Below, one piece after another: positions 43,672 through 52,669 of a stretch of DNA of 64,000 bases. Position numbers and translations under genes: made by a program. The stretch lies in assembly GCA_016704485.1 (NCBI GenBank), contig JADJAA010000002.1:992001-1056000 (forward strand). The letters run 5' to 3'. The notes beneath the pieces are model-generated. The model searched no databases and was not told the origin of the DNA. It saw only the letters and a program-made list of their open reading frames with translations. The DNA comes from Flavobacteriales bacterium. GTDB lineage: Bacteria > Bacteroidota > Bacteroidia > Flavobacteriales_F > PHOS-HE28. The number at the start of each line of letters is the position of its first letter. Position 1 is the stretch's first letter.

Positions 43672-44418
43672 ATGTTACAGAAGAAGACCGCATTGATCAC
43701 CGGCGCAGGTTCCGGGATCGGAGAAGCAACAACATTACTCTTCGCACGCAGTGGAGCCAGTGTTATGCTGGCCGATATGGATATGGCGGGGGCGGAACGG
43801 GTACTCGCGGAAGTGAAGAAGAACGGAGGCAAGGGTGCTGTGGTGAAGGCGGATGTATCCAACCCAAAGGACTGTGAACACATGGTGGCAGAGACCGTAA
43901 AGCAATTCGGTCGGTTGGATATCGCGGTGAACAACGCGGGCATCGGAGGACCACAGGCCATGATCGGAGACTACCCGATAGATGGTTGGGACAAGGTCAT
44001 CAGCATCAACCTGAGTGGTGTTTTCTATGGCATGCGCTACCAGATCCCTGCAATGCTGAAGAACAAAAGCGGCTCTATCATCAATATGGCATCCATCCTT
44101 GCCAAAGTGGGTTTCCCATCATCCGGCGCGTACGTTGCGGCAAAGCATGGTGTCATTGGCCTTACGGAGAATGCAGCGCTGGAATATGCCACACAAGGTA
44201 TTCGCGTGAATGCTGTAGGACCGGGTTTCATTAAAACACCGTTGCTGGATCAGAACCTGAAAAAGGAGGAAATGGAGGGCATTGCTGCACTACACCCCAT
44301 GAAACGCATGGGCACACCCGAAGAAGTGGCCGAACTGGTGTTGTGGCTCGCTTCGGAAAAGTCTTCGTTCGTTACAGGATCCTACTACAATGTGGATGGT
44401 GGATACCTCGCCCAATAA
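43672..44418 (+). CDS. Short-chain dehydrogenase/reductase (SDR)
   Basis: A 248-residue classical SDR. It has the NAD(P) motif TGAGSGIGEA (about residues 10-19), NNAGIGG (about 87-93), the catalytic Ser (NMASILAKVG) and Tyr-x-x-x-Lys (YVAAKHG, near 158-162), and the C-terminal YNVDGGYLAQ. The acidic ADMDMAG after beta-2 favours NAD over NADP. Substrate unknown; homologues are annotated as glucose-1-dehydrogenase or 3-oxoacyl-ACP reductase-like. It stands alone, 35 bases before the sigma-like gene. Confidence 0.92.
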   Translation: MLQKKTALITGAGSGIGEATTLLFARSGASVMLADMDMAGAERVLAEVKKNGGKGAVVKADVSNPKDCEHMVAETVKQFGRLDIAVNNAGIGGPQAMIGDYPIDGWDKVISINLSGVFYGMRYQIPAMLKNKSGSIINMASILAKVGFPSSGAYVAAKHGVIGLTENAALEYATQGIRVNAVGPGFIKTPLLDQNLKKEEMEGIAALHPMKRMGTPEEVAELVLWLASEKSSFVTGSYYNVDGGYLAQ

Positions 44419-44452
44419 AGGGACCCTACCACACTAACTCTCTCACCTGAAC

Positions 44453-44746
44453 ATGCCCACCTTTGATGAGCTTTATGATAAGCATGCTCCCATGCTTTAT
44501 GGAATTGCCTTGCGGTTCACCGGTGTGCCGTGTGCAAAACGGGCTTTAAGCAGTACGTGTCTAGAGTTGTGGGGAACGGCTGCGAAACGCGATCTACCCA
44601 TAACCGTGCTGCCCATGGTCCGCGTGATGGTGTCTCATTTGCGGAAGCAGTGCATTAACGATGGTAAGCGTAAACAGTTCGAAAGACAGCTTTCCATCGT
44701 AATGGCGGAGTTGAAGGAGCGTGGCGTTAGATCGTCACAAGGATGA
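44453..44746 (+). CDS. Sigma-70 region-2-like short protein
   Basis: A 97-residue protein starting FDELYDKHAPMLYGIALRFTG and continuing CLELWGTAAKRD, which is the ECF sigma region-2 pattern (Leu-Tyr-x-Lys-Tyr...Leu-x-Leu-x-x-Trp). The rest is a basic helical tail ending KQFERQLSIVMAELKERG; region 4 is absent, and the sequence after the stop does not encode it in any forward frame I followed. Core-binding without promoter recognition would suit an anti- or co-regulator. Could also be a truncated gene. Confidence 0.5.
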   Translation: MPTFDELYDKHAPMLYGIALRFTGVPCAKRALSSTCLELWGTAAKRDLPITVLPMVRVMVSHLRKQCINDGKRKQFERQLSIVMAELKERGVRSSQG

Positions 44747-44940
44747 TCATCCGGTTGGAATTCCTATTGATCTGAGCGATGGATATTTTAGTAGTTGAAG
44801 TGGTTCCTCTGTTCGGAAGTGCCTGTTCCTGAACAATGGGTGGTGTGAAGGTTTCTAAGGAACACGTAAGCGACTATCTCTTTATTGGGACCCTACTAGT
44901 CCATTAAGCTGAACTAGTTTCGCCGATAAACTCCCTCTCC

Positions 44941-45666
44941 ATGTCCTGGAAGATCGCCATCGTTGTCGCTTTGCTCACCGCGTTCATAACTGCGATCACC
45001 TCCATTATTGTAACCAATTATGTGGCGGATAAATGCGGAGTCAGCGATCAGGACGGTGGGCGAAGTATGGGCATCTTCTTCTTCTTAGGACCGGGCGCCT
45101 TCGTTATGGGTCTTTTGTTCGGTCTGTTGGTCAGTTACCTGATGCACGCTGTGGAATGGGCACATTTCTGGAAAGCAGTGGGCGCATCCGTGGGCATAGC
45201 GTTGGGCGCCATTGTGATCATCGCCGGCTATTTCTTGCTTGATGCGCCGATCAGGCATGTTGAAGGTGGTTCGCCGTTGGTTCTGGAAGTCGAGATCCAC
45301 ATACCCCTAGAGCGGATCCCCGAACATCGGGAGGAGTTGGATCCGATGCGCATCAGTCTCTACGCGGGGCCAAGGGATAATTCATTCGGAGACATTGACA
45401 CCGCTCTCAACCGGACCGAGAACGGCAAACTGATCGTAACGGGAAAACTTGGTCTTAACAGTACCTCTCACACACGAACGGTATCCTTCCATGTCGACCA
45501 GAATACGTGGTTGGCACTGGATCACTTGCCCATTACGGCCAAGCCGAGTGAAAAGGACTCCGCATGGAGCACCCTGCTGCCGATGCGCGATGCCACCATC
45601 GCTGAAGCACATTATTCCGATGTGCAGGCACGCGTTCGGGTGGTGAAGCGGGTCCGGGTATTGTGA
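44941..45666 (+). CDS. Membrane protein with a soluble C-terminal domain
   Basis: A 241-residue protein with three hydrophobic segments in the first 110 residues (AIVVALLTAFITAITSIIV, FLGPGAFVMGLLFGLLVSYL, ASVGIALGAIVIIAGYFLL) and a beta-rich domain of about 130 residues afterwards. It contains paired Arg/Glu patches but no motif I know. Expected in the inner membrane with the C-terminal domain outside. Gap 44747-44940 has no gene. Confidence 0.65.
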   Translation: MSWKIAIVVALLTAFITAITSIIVTNYVADKCGVSDQDGGRSMGIFFFLGPGAFVMGLLFGLLVSYLMHAVEWAHFWKAVGASVGIALGAIVIIAGYFLLDAPIRHVEGGSPLVLEVEIHIPLERIPEHREELDPMRISLYAGPRDNSFGDIDTALNRTENGKLIVTGKLGLNSTSHTRTVSFHVDQNTWLALDHLPITAKPSEKDSAWSTLLPMRDATIAEAHYSDVQARVRVVKRVRVL

Positions 45667-45698
45667 AGGGCACCACGCTTCTATTCCTCCAGCATTGA

Positions 45699-45917
45699 TT
45701 GAAAGCGCACGATCCAAGCTTGTACACCTTGTTAATCCTGTTGTTCAATTCGGCATGTACTACACTCTTCGCAATCATTGGCTTTGCCCAACTAAGTTTT
45801 TTGCCAGAGAGAACGCACTACGACGTATTTCTGGAACGGATCGCACAAGATCCCTTGATATCCCACGTTGCCGAAACCCTTCTCTTACTGCCTCAATTCA
45901 ACCCATCTCTAATTTGA
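45699..45917 (+). CDS. Possible small membrane protein, TTG start
   Basis: A 72-codon frame with a TTG start and one hydrophobic segment (TLLILLFNSACTTLFAIIGF), then LSFLPERTHYDVFLERIAQ. The residue mix looks protein-like and no ATG is present. It may be the remnant of a longer gene. The remainder of the gap 45667-45976 holds only the promoter below. Confidence 0.3.
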   Translation: MKAHDPSLYTLLILLFNSACTTLFAIIGFAQLSFLPERTHYDVFLERIAQDPLISHVAETLLLLPQFNPSLI

Positions 45918-45931
45918 AAAGGACAGGTGCA

Positions 45932-45960
45932 TTGAAAATGTGAGTGCGCGATCTACTTTG
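45932..45960 (+). promoter_or_regulatory. Bacteroidota-type promoter of the TPR-cyclase gene
   Basis: TTG at 45932-45934 and TACTTTG at 45954-45960 with a 19-base gap fit the Bacteroidota primary-sigma pattern TTG-N17-23-TAnnTTTG. It ends 16 bases before the ATG at 45977. Confidence 0.5.
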
Positions 45961-45976
45961 TATCCACTTTAGAGCA

Positions 45977-47914
45977 ATGCGCACTTTTCTGCCTCTCCTG
46001 CTGAATGCCTTTGGTATGGTTTGCTTGGCGCAAAACCAGAGCACCGTGCAACGCGATAGTTTGCAGGTGATCTGGTCGGATGAAAGGATACCGGATACTG
46101 CGCGCTTTGATGCAGGGATCGAATTGGTACGTGATATCATTTACAGCGCTCCGCCCGACAGTGGTCTACAACTGGCACGTGAATTACTGTATTTCGCTCA
46201 AGAACACCACTTGGATCCACAACGCGCCGAGGCCCATATACTTTGCGGCACATTCAACAACCGGTTGAGCCGGTGGGACAGTGCAGAGTCACACCTGCTT
46301 CGGGCGTTCGACCTGTATGAACGCCTCGGCCAGAACCGCGGTAAGGCGAAGGTGATGAACAGTTTGGGAAATGCCCTTGCCTACAAAGGCGACCACGTGA
46401 AGTCCATTGACTATTACACGCAAGGACTTCGCATCGCCGAAGCTGAAAATGACAGTAATTTGATCGCAAGACTGCTGGGTAACATCGGCGTCTCGCACTA
46501 CGAACAAGGAGATCTCGAACGAGGACTTGAATACTTCAATCGAAGGATCGCTGTGGCCGATCGTATCGGTGACCGTCAATGCGCCCTAGAAGCTTACATC
46601 TGCATTGGTATAACACGCCAGAAACAGGGGCGGCTGATCGATGCACGCGCCGAGTTCATCAAGAGTTTGGGCATTGCGCGTGAGATCAACGATGTCCTGA
46701 GCATACAGGTCGTGCAAGGAAACTTGGGTACCGTGTACATCGACCAAGGCGACTACCCAAAAGCGTTGGCCTATCTGGACAGCAGTTTGGTATTGGCCGA
46801 GCGGCAGGAAGACCCTATGCAGATCGCCAATATCTACAGCGAAATGGCGCGCGCACATCATCTGCAAGGCAATGAAAGCGCTGCACTCGACGCCGCGCGT
46901 AAGGCATTGTCTTCAGCAGAAATAGCTGGGGTATTGGAGAATTGGCGCGATGCCGCGAAGATCAATTACACGGTGCTGAAGGCAATGGGAAGGAAAAGCG
47001 AAGCATTGGATATGCACGAACTCTACATCACCATGCGCGATAGCATGACGAACGATGATAACAAGAAGCGCATGATGAGCCAGAGCTTCGAGTATGAGTT
47101 CGACAAGAAAGAAGCGCTACTTACTGCTGAGCAAGAAAAGAAAGATGCGGTAGCGACAGAGGAACTCCGACGCAAGAACCTGCAACGCAATGCATTTATC
47201 GGGGGATTCGGGCTGATGATGTTATTGGCCGGGACCTTTTTCTTCCAACGAAACCGCATCAGCAAAGCCCGAAAGCGCAGCGATGAACTCTTGCTCAATA
47301 TCCTACCAGAAGAAATAGCAGAAGAATTGAAAGAAAAAGGTTCGGCAGAGGCTGTGCAGATCGATCAGGTCACCGTGCTCTTCACGGATTTCAAAGGCTT
47401 CACGGCTATGAGCGAAGTGCTTACCCCAAAACAACTTGTAAAAGACCTGCACGAATGCTTCAGTGCATTCGATCACATTTGCGAGAAGCATGGGCTTGAA
47501 AAAATAAAGACCATCGGCGATGCCTACATGGCCGCCGGTGGATTACCTACGCCCAATAGCACGCACGCCACTGATGTGATCAAAGCGGCCTTCGAAATGC
47601 GCGACTTCATCGCCGCGGGAAAAGCCCACAAGATCACCGCCGGCCTCCCCTACTTCGAGATCCGAATCGGTATCCATACCGGTCCGGTGGTGGCCGGTAT
47701 CGTGGGCGTCAAGAAGTTCCAGTACGACATCTGGGGCGATACGGTAAATACTGCCAGCCGCATGGAGAGCAGCGGTGAAGTTGGACAGGTTAACATCAGC
47801 GAGGCGACTTATGCACTCGTGAAGGATGAACCGGGGCTTTCATTCACCTCACGCGGCAAAGTGCAGGCGAAGGGAAAGGGGGAATTGGAGATGTACTTTG
47901 TTCAGCTGGCTTAG
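45977..47914 (+). CDS. TPR-repeat protein with C-terminal adenylate/guanylate cyclase
   Basis: A 645-residue signalling protein. A signal peptide (MRTFLPLLLNAFGMVCLAQ) precedes about seven TPRs (residues 60-380), a coiled coil, one transmembrane helix (AFIGGFGLMMLLAGTFFF, about 412-430), and a class III cyclase domain (about 445-645). The cyclase has the metal-site Asp in VLFTDFKGFTAMSE and IKTIGDAYMAAGG, the purine-site Lys/Asp region (KFQYDIWGDTVNTASRMES) and NISEATYALV. The layout places TPRs outside and the cyclase inside. Whether it makes cAMP or cGMP cannot be fixed from sequence alone; the Lys and Asp pattern favours ATP. Confidence 0.88.
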   Translation: MRTFLPLLLNAFGMVCLAQNQSTVQRDSLQVIWSDERIPDTARFDAGIELVRDIIYSAPPDSGLQLARELLYFAQEHHLDPQRAEAHILCGTFNNRLSRWDSAESHLLRAFDLYERLGQNRGKAKVMNSLGNALAYKGDHVKSIDYYTQGLRIAEAENDSNLIARLLGNIGVSHYEQGDLERGLEYFNRRIAVADRIGDRQCALEAYICIGITRQKQGRLIDARAEFIKSLGIAREINDVLSIQVVQGNLGTVYIDQGDYPKALAYLDSSLVLAERQEDPMQIANIYSEMARAHHLQGNESAALDAARKALSSAEIAGVLENWRDAAKINYTVLKAMGRKSEALDMHELYITMRDSMTNDDNKKRMMSQSFEYEFDKKEALLTAEQEKKDAVATEELRRKNLQRNAFIGGFGLMMLLAGTFFFQRNRISKARKRSDELLLNILPEEIAEELKEKGSAEAVQIDQVTVLFTDFKGFTAMSEVLTPKQLVKDLHECFSAFDHICEKHGLEKIKTIGDAYMAAGGLPTPNSTHATDVIKAAFEMRDFIAAGKAHKITAGLPYFEIRIGIHTGPVVAGIVGVKKFQYDIWGDTVNTASRMESSGEVGQVNISEATYALVKDEPGLSFTSRGKVQAKGKGELEMYFVQLA

Positions 47915-48120
47915 ATCTTAACCGCTCGCTCGCAACGAAAACGCCGAACGTTCGGGAGCAGTGCACCACCCTACTAATCGTCCAGCACAAATTGGATGCG
48001 CACGATGGATCTAATGTTCCGGAAAACGGCCAACGGATCTAAGGAACCACCTGTGAACCATTCCTTCAATAGTGTGTGCAGAGACTTCGTATCGCCAACG
48101 AGCCAGGATACCTTTGCGAC

Positions 48121-49812
48121 ATGCGAATTCAAACTGCTCTACTCTTCTGGCTTTTCTTTACAGCCGCTAACGCGCAGCCGTTCACATGGAACTGGAGCGT
48201 AAGCGACACCAGTACCTTGAGTACACCCGATGTGCAAGGCATGGCCACCGATGCGTTGGGCAACAGCTACATCACCGGCCAATTCTACGGAACAGCCAGC
48301 TTTGGTAACCTGCCGCCGATCACCAGTGTGGGCCAGAGCGATGTGTTCATAGTGAAGTATGACAATAGCGGAACGGCTTTGTGGGCAATGCACGGTGGTG
48401 GTACGGATTTCGACGATCCGAGCGACTTGGCATTGGATGCCGAAGGCAACGTGCTGATCACGGGAACCTTTTACAGTCCTACGGCCACCTTTGGTGCGGA
48501 TACGCATACGCGCGTGGGTGCAATGGACATCTTTGTTGCGAAAGTGAACGGAGCCGATGGCAGCTTCCTGTGGAGCCACCGTTTTGGCAGCAACGATTTC
48601 CAGTCCGGCCATGCCGAGCACGGCAATGCTGTTGCATGTGACAGTGATGGCAACATATACCTGAGCGGCGCCTTCAAGTACACATTGGAAGTTGTTGGCC
48701 TGCCCACGTTGGATGGCTGCAGCCAATACTACACGAGCTTCCTGATGAAGCTGGACCCCGATGGCAATGGCATCTGGAGCCGCCGTACGGACTGCACACG
48801 GCATTGGAGCTATGGTGCTGTGGAGGGGCAACAGCTTACGGTTAGCTCGGCGGGTGATCTCTATTTGGGTCTGCGCGCCCGTGGCGATACGATCTTCTAC
48901 GAGACCGATACCATCATTAACCAACAGCTCAGCGGACAGGCGCACGATGTGATCCTTGCGAAGTACGACCTCGATGGTAACTACCAATGGGCACGGCAGA
49001 TCGGCGGTTACGGTTATGATGATGCACAGGCCCTTGCTGCGGATGCGGAAGGGAATATCTACATCGCCGTGCACCGCGAGGGTTCTTACGGGTACTTGGG
49101 CATACCGGGCATTGACTTCTCTGGCAGCCTTGGAACATATAGGAATGTGGTATTGAAGTACACGGCAGAAGGAAACCTCTTGTGGGGTGTGCGCTTAGGC
49201 AATTCGACATACGACCATGACATTGAAGCAATGCTCTTGGAAGGTCCGGAGCAGATCGTAGTGGCCGGTTGGCACCAAGGCAATTTCCAGTTCGATGATG
49301 TGGTACCCAACCCCGGCATCGGCGGCACTTACGGCCTCTTTGTTGCACGGTACGACAGCAGTGGCGTTCTCGGCGACTACCACGCAGCGCGTTACCAATA
49401 TCCGCGAGGTATCCGGGGCATGGGTCGCGATGGTGGTGGCAACCTCTACCTCGCAGGCTATTTCCAGGATTCGCTCAGCTTCCCCGGTCTACCCGTGATG
49501 GACCTTGCGACCTCCAGTAGCAGCGCACTCTTTGTGGCACGGAGCGGTAACTTCCCGACAAGCTTGACCGAACGCAACGCAGCAACGAGTATGTGCTACC
49601 CTAACCCATCGAACGGGACATTCACCATGCAAAGTGAACAGCCGTTCACCGAACTGCGCATTGTGAACACGTTGGGCGCGGTAGTGTACCATGAACGTTT
49701 TGCACCCACCACAAGCCATGCGCTGGAACTCGTTCCACAAGGCGTATTCGCTTACTCGCTTTTGCACAAGGGCTCGGTCGTTGCTCACGGGCGGATGGTA
49801 GTGCAGCGTTGA
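48121..49812 (+). CDS. T9SS-exported SBBP-repeat beta-propeller-like protein
   Basis: A 563-residue secreted protein: signal MRIQTALLFWLFFTAANAQ, then about ten SBBP-type repeats of roughly 45-60 residues with the core A-T-D-A-L/E-G-N-x-Y-I/L-T/S-G-x-F (ATDALGNSYITGQFYG, ALDAEGNVLITGTFYS, AADAEGNIYIAVHREG). The tail is a T9SS sorting domain (MCYPNPSNGTFTM, VVYHERFAP, LVPQGVFAYSLL). The ATG at 48121 is preferred. Likely a surface-exposed adhesive or enzyme-associated propeller. Confidence 0.87.
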   Translation: MRIQTALLFWLFFTAANAQPFTWNWSVSDTSTLSTPDVQGMATDALGNSYITGQFYGTASFGNLPPITSVGQSDVFIVKYDNSGTALWAMHGGGTDFDDPSDLALDAEGNVLITGTFYSPTATFGADTHTRVGAMDIFVAKVNGADGSFLWSHRFGSNDFQSGHAEHGNAVACDSDGNIYLSGAFKYTLEVVGLPTLDGCSQYYTSFLMKLDPDGNGIWSRRTDCTRHWSYGAVEGQQLTVSSAGDLYLGLRARGDTIFYETDTIINQQLSGQAHDVILAKYDLDGNYQWARQIGGYGYDDAQALAADAEGNIYIAVHREGSYGYLGIPGIDFSGSLGTYRNVVLKYTAEGNLLWGVRLGNSTYDHDIEAMLLEGPEQIVVAGWHQGNFQFDDVVPNPGIGGTYGLFVARYDSSGVLGDYHAARYQYPRGIRGMGRDGGGNLYLAGYFQDSLSFPGLPVMDLATSSSSALFVARSGNFPTSLTERNAATSMCYPNPSNGTFTMQSEQPFTELRIVNTLGAVVYHERFAPTTSHALELVPQGVFAYSLLHKGSVVAHGRMVVQR

Positions 49813-49994
49813 ACGAGACTTTTTAACGGTCTTCATCCTAAAGTATTTCAGGGTAGTCCGCCGAACGGCTGACAGACTTATTCTATGTTAAAAACAAGCA
49901 TAACGTAAAGTTTTTTTCAGGCATTAGGACTCCAGCCATGAACCAAGGATGAGGCCCACCCTTGATCCATGTTGTTGGCCGTTGCCATCATGCC

Positions 49995-50036
49995 TATCCC
50001 TGTTAGGTTGCTCTTCAGCAGAGCCTGCTTCCGTTT
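49995..50036. repeat. 42-bp copy related to the outer IS 3' region
   Basis: This segment matches 5857-5898 at 38 of 42 positions. It lies 30 bases from the IS110 transposase stop. It may be a relic of the IS256-like element or a shared target region. The gap 49813-50066 holds no gene. Confidence 0.55.
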
Positions 50037-50066
50037 GGACACGACATACGAAGTACGGCAATCCGA

Positions 50067-51068
50067 TCAATTCTGCACTAATTGCCGCTGCTCATAGGGC
50101 CGGTTGTTGCGGATCACGGCGCAAACACAATGGATGATCTTATTACGGACCGCATTGACAACCAATATCGGCTTCTTGCCTTCAGATACTTTGCGTTGGA
50201 AGTAGACCTTTAATTCTCCTTCGCGTTGCACGTTGGCAAGTGCAGCCATGTGGAGCATGGTCTTAAGGATCTTGTTGGCTTGATGTGATACTTGCGTTCG
50301 TCCGCGAATACTGCTACCAGAACTACGCTCAAATGGAGCTACACCAGCATGACATGCCAGTTCGCGTGGGTTCGTAAATCGATGGAAGCCATCGGTGAGC
50401 GCGATCAAATAGCTCGCTAATTGTGGGCCTACGCCAGGGATCGTGAGCAACAGGTTGTATTGTTCACTGGTTATATCATCGGCTTTGATCTGTGCCATGA
50501 TCAGTTGCTCTACGCGTATCACGGCACGATCCGAAGCAACGATCAAACGCTTGTCAAGTTGGTCGAACGCCTTTTTAATGTCCTTGTCCATGTAGCGGTT
50601 CAGGTCCGAGAGATGCTTCTTGTACATGGCTCTGACGCGAACCAAGTGTTGCCTACGTGTGAGCAGGTGCTTGAGTTTATCGAGCTTGAGGTTCTGTGCT
50701 GTGAACAAACGTGTTTTCTCTCGAAATGTGCGTGCGTATTGCGCGATCCGCAAAGCGTCCACTTTGTCGTTCTTCACACGCTTGATGCCCATGCTCTTTT
50801 GTATATCGAGCGGGTGCGCCAACCAAGCATGCCAGTGCTGCTCCACGATCAGATTAAGCAACATCAACGTATAGTGCCCGGTAGGTTCCAAACACACTAG
50901 GCATTCCCCGGTGTCAACTCCGTATCGTTTCTTCCAGCTGTTCATTAGCGTCATTACGGCTGTACGACCATTGCTTACTTGCAAGCTCTCCAAGTGAACA
51001 CCGTGTTCATCGAGCAATGCGAAATCCAAGGTTGCACTGCTCACATCGATACCGATCCAATGCTTCAT
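50067..51068 (-). CDS. IS110-family transposase (DEDD)
   Basis: A 333-residue IS110-family recombinase. The N-terminal RuvC-like domain has the DEDD-type residues in WIGIDVSSATLDFALLD, VCLEPTGHYT and KNDKVDALRIAQYA (Asp, Glu, Asp, Asp). The C-terminal Tnp_20 domain has IPGVGPQLASYLIAL and the Ser-type nucleophile region ACHAGVAPFERSSGSSIRG. The gene is complete. IS110 elements have no classical inverted repeats and use a bridge RNA to pair donor and target DNA; see the leader below. The exact ends could not be defined. Confidence 0.93.
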   Translation of the reverse strand: MKHWIGIDVSSATLDFALLDEHGVHLESLQVSNGRTAVMTLMNSWKKRYGVDTGECLVCLEPTGHYTLMLLNLIVEQHWHAWLAHPLDIQKSMGIKRVKNDKVDALRIAQYARTFREKTRLFTAQNLKLDKLKHLLTRRQHLVRVRAMYKKHLSDLNRYMDKDIKKAFDQLDKRLIVASDRAVIRVEQLIMAQIKADDITSEQYNLLLTIPGVGPQLASYLIALTDGFHRFTNPRELACHAGVAPFERSSGSSIRGRTQVSHQANKILKTMLHMAALANVQREGELKVYFQRKVSEGKKPILVVNAVRNKIIHCVCAVIRNNRPYEQRQLVQN

Positions 51069-51340
51069 TTTCGTTTACTTTGAGGTTCAACAAATGATCG
51101 CTGTTGAGGCTGAGCGACAGGTCCGATGCTCCATGACTCTAATAGGCCCTTACGCCTAGCATTCTATCCGAGCCTTAGACCTGAGAAAGCCAGAGGTACC
51201 CATAAGTCTCTTAGGGCTTTAACCCTAGCTGCGGAGTTGGTTCACCCCTGGCTTGGCTCAGTTCTCTTCAGTGATCTATCGACATCTAAGAAAATAGTTC
51301 CTTAGTGACGATGCAATACTAGAGTCTGCGGAAGAAATAA
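51069..51340 (-). ncRNA. Candidate IS110 bridge-RNA leader
   Basis: In the IS110 group the bridge RNA is encoded between the element end and the transposase start. This 270-base leader, non-coding on both strands, contains two 5-bp-stem hairpins with 6-base loops: TAGGG-CTTTAA-CCCTA at 51212-51227 and TAGGC-CCTTAC-GCCTA at 51143-51158. They could be parts of the donor- and target-binding loops. The limits are guesses. The rest of the gap to 51622 shows only a weak 66-codon frame at 51366 that I do not support. Confidence 0.35.
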
Positions 51341-51622
51341 TTGACGATCTTGGCGTGAATGAAAAATGTCATTAACACAATATATGGCATATGCCTCACG
51401 CAAAACTAAACGTTGTCAGTGTCTCCCGTGTTTAGTGGACCCTGCCATTCCACGTTCTGTTCGCACCATCAAGTGTCAATGGCCTGGACGCTACAGACCG
51501 GACACAGGTTTGATCCTATCGCAAGAATTGGATAAACTAGAACCGAGTGCGCAGCGCGATTGCTAAATTTTTAAGATCCGGAACGTTATGTGCAATCGAA
51601 AGCACCCTTAACCAGTTGACCA

Positions 51623-52156
51623 ATGAAAACCAAAATAGCCACACTACTCATCCTATTCTCCTTGCTCGGGCTTCAATCGTGTTCTACACTACCGGAAGGA
51701 GCGGTGGCCGTTACCAACTTTGACAAAGCAAAGTACCTTGGTAAATGGTATGAGATCGCTCGGTTGGATTTCAAATTCGAGCGTGATCTGAGTAATACCA
51801 CCGCAGAGTATTCATTGAATGAGAATGGCACCATTAAAGTTGACAATAATGGATACAACACAAAAAAAGAGAAATGGGAGCAAGCGATCGGCAAGGCAAA
51901 GTTTGCTGGTAGTGAAAATACGGCAATGCTCAAAGTGTCCTTCTTCGGACCGTTCTATGCAGGCTACAATGTAATTGCGCTTGACCCAGAATACCGCTAT
52001 GCCTTAGTTGCCGGAGCAAGCTTGGACTACCTCTGGATCCTATCCCGAGAAACAACCATTCCGCAAGATGTGAGAGATAACTATTTGAAGATCGCAGAAG
52101 AGATCGGTTATCACACTGCAGACCTGATCTGGGTTGCACATGATCGGCAGCACTAA
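51623..52156 (+). CDS. blc: Bacterial lipocalin (Blc-type lipoprotein)
   Basis: A 177-residue outer-membrane lipoprotein: signal MKTKIATLLILFSLLGLQSC with the lipid Cys at residue 20. The lipocalin signature appears as FDKAKYLGKWYEIARLDFKF (about residues 33-52, Gly-x-Trp) and the closing strand LWILSRETTIP. Blc proteins bind lysophospholipids or fatty acids and respond to envelope stress. It is followed by a convergent terminator. Confidence 0.93.
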   Translation: MKTKIATLLILFSLLGLQSCSTLPEGAVAVTNFDKAKYLGKWYEIARLDFKFERDLSNTTAEYSLNENGTIKVDNNGYNTKKEKWEQAIGKAKFAGSENTAMLKVSFFGPFYAGYNVIALDPEYRYALVAGASLDYLWILSRETTIPQDVRDNYLKIAEEIGYHTADLIWVAHDRQH

Positions 52157-52198
52157 TTCTTGTGCTTAACCATACGTCGTGTTGCGGCAAGCCAAACG

Positions 52199-52228
52199 CA
52201 AAAGCCCCGGATCGCTCCAGGGCTTTTG
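52199..52228. terminator. Bidirectional hairpin terminator
   Basis: AAAAGCCC (52200-52207) pairs with GGGCTTTT (52220-52227) with further C-G pairing inside the loop. It gives A- and T-runs on both sides and serves the convergent lipocalin and 52247 genes. Confidence 0.7.
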
Positions 52229-52246
52229 ATGTTTGAACTGATCACT

Positions 52247-52669
52247 TTACGCTGCTTTCCGTGGTTTGTATCCGGATCGTTTTAGGCGTTTTAGTCGTTT
52301 CGTCTGTTGTTCCGGTGTAAGACTGTTCCATTCACCTTCAGTACCGGCATGGATGTCTTCGATCTCATCCATAAGTGATCGGTTGATCTGGTAAGATCGG
52401 GCTATGCTGTTATCCGCTTTCGCTTTCGCCTTGTGCAGCTCGTTCAGCTCGTTGCGCATGTGGAGGAATTCTTCTTGCACGATGGTGAGCGGTTCTCCTG
52501 CATTTACTTGGCTCAGGAGCATGGCATTCTGCTCGCGGAGTTGCACTATTTCGGCCTTCAACTCACGGGCCAGAAGCGCAAGCCAGCAACTACGCTCGTA
52601 CCACGTTTCCTCGGGGTCAAGGACATGCAGTTCCAGTTGCTTCTTCTTGAATAGGTTTCTGATCTTCAT
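52247..52669 (-). CDS. Coiled-coil protein with shared C-terminal tail
   Basis: A 140-residue soluble protein. Residues about 30-85 form a coiled coil (LARELKAEIVQLREQNAMLL, LHMRNELNELHKAKAKADN). The last 30 residues read EWNSLTPEQQTKRLKRLKR, which resembles the tail of the upstream protein (AWDSLTTGQQTERLARAER). The ATG overlaps the previous stop by 4 bases. It ends the three-gene minus-strand unit 53949-52247. Family not recognised. Confidence 0.7.
   Translation of the reverse strand: MKIRNLFKKKQLELHVLDPEETWYERSCWLALLARELKAEIVQLREQNAMLLSQVNAGEPLTIVQEEFLHMRNELNELHKAKAKADNSIARSYQINRSLMDEIEDIHAGTEGEWNSLTPEQQTKRLKRLKRSGYKPRKAA

Noticed and set aside
48139..49074. Minus-strand 311-codon frame
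   Set aside because: Shadow of the SBBP-repeat gene; no family sense, Ala/Ile/Val-rich composition of an antisense frame.
49949..50137. 62-codon frame with a lipobox-like LSLLGC
   Set aside because: The lipobox falls in the 42-bp segment shared with a non-coding part of the outer IS, and the frame runs into the IS110 gene.
51366..51566. 66-codon frame downstream of the IS110 leader
   Set aside because: Composition unlike protein and no family sense; probably flank or relic DNA.
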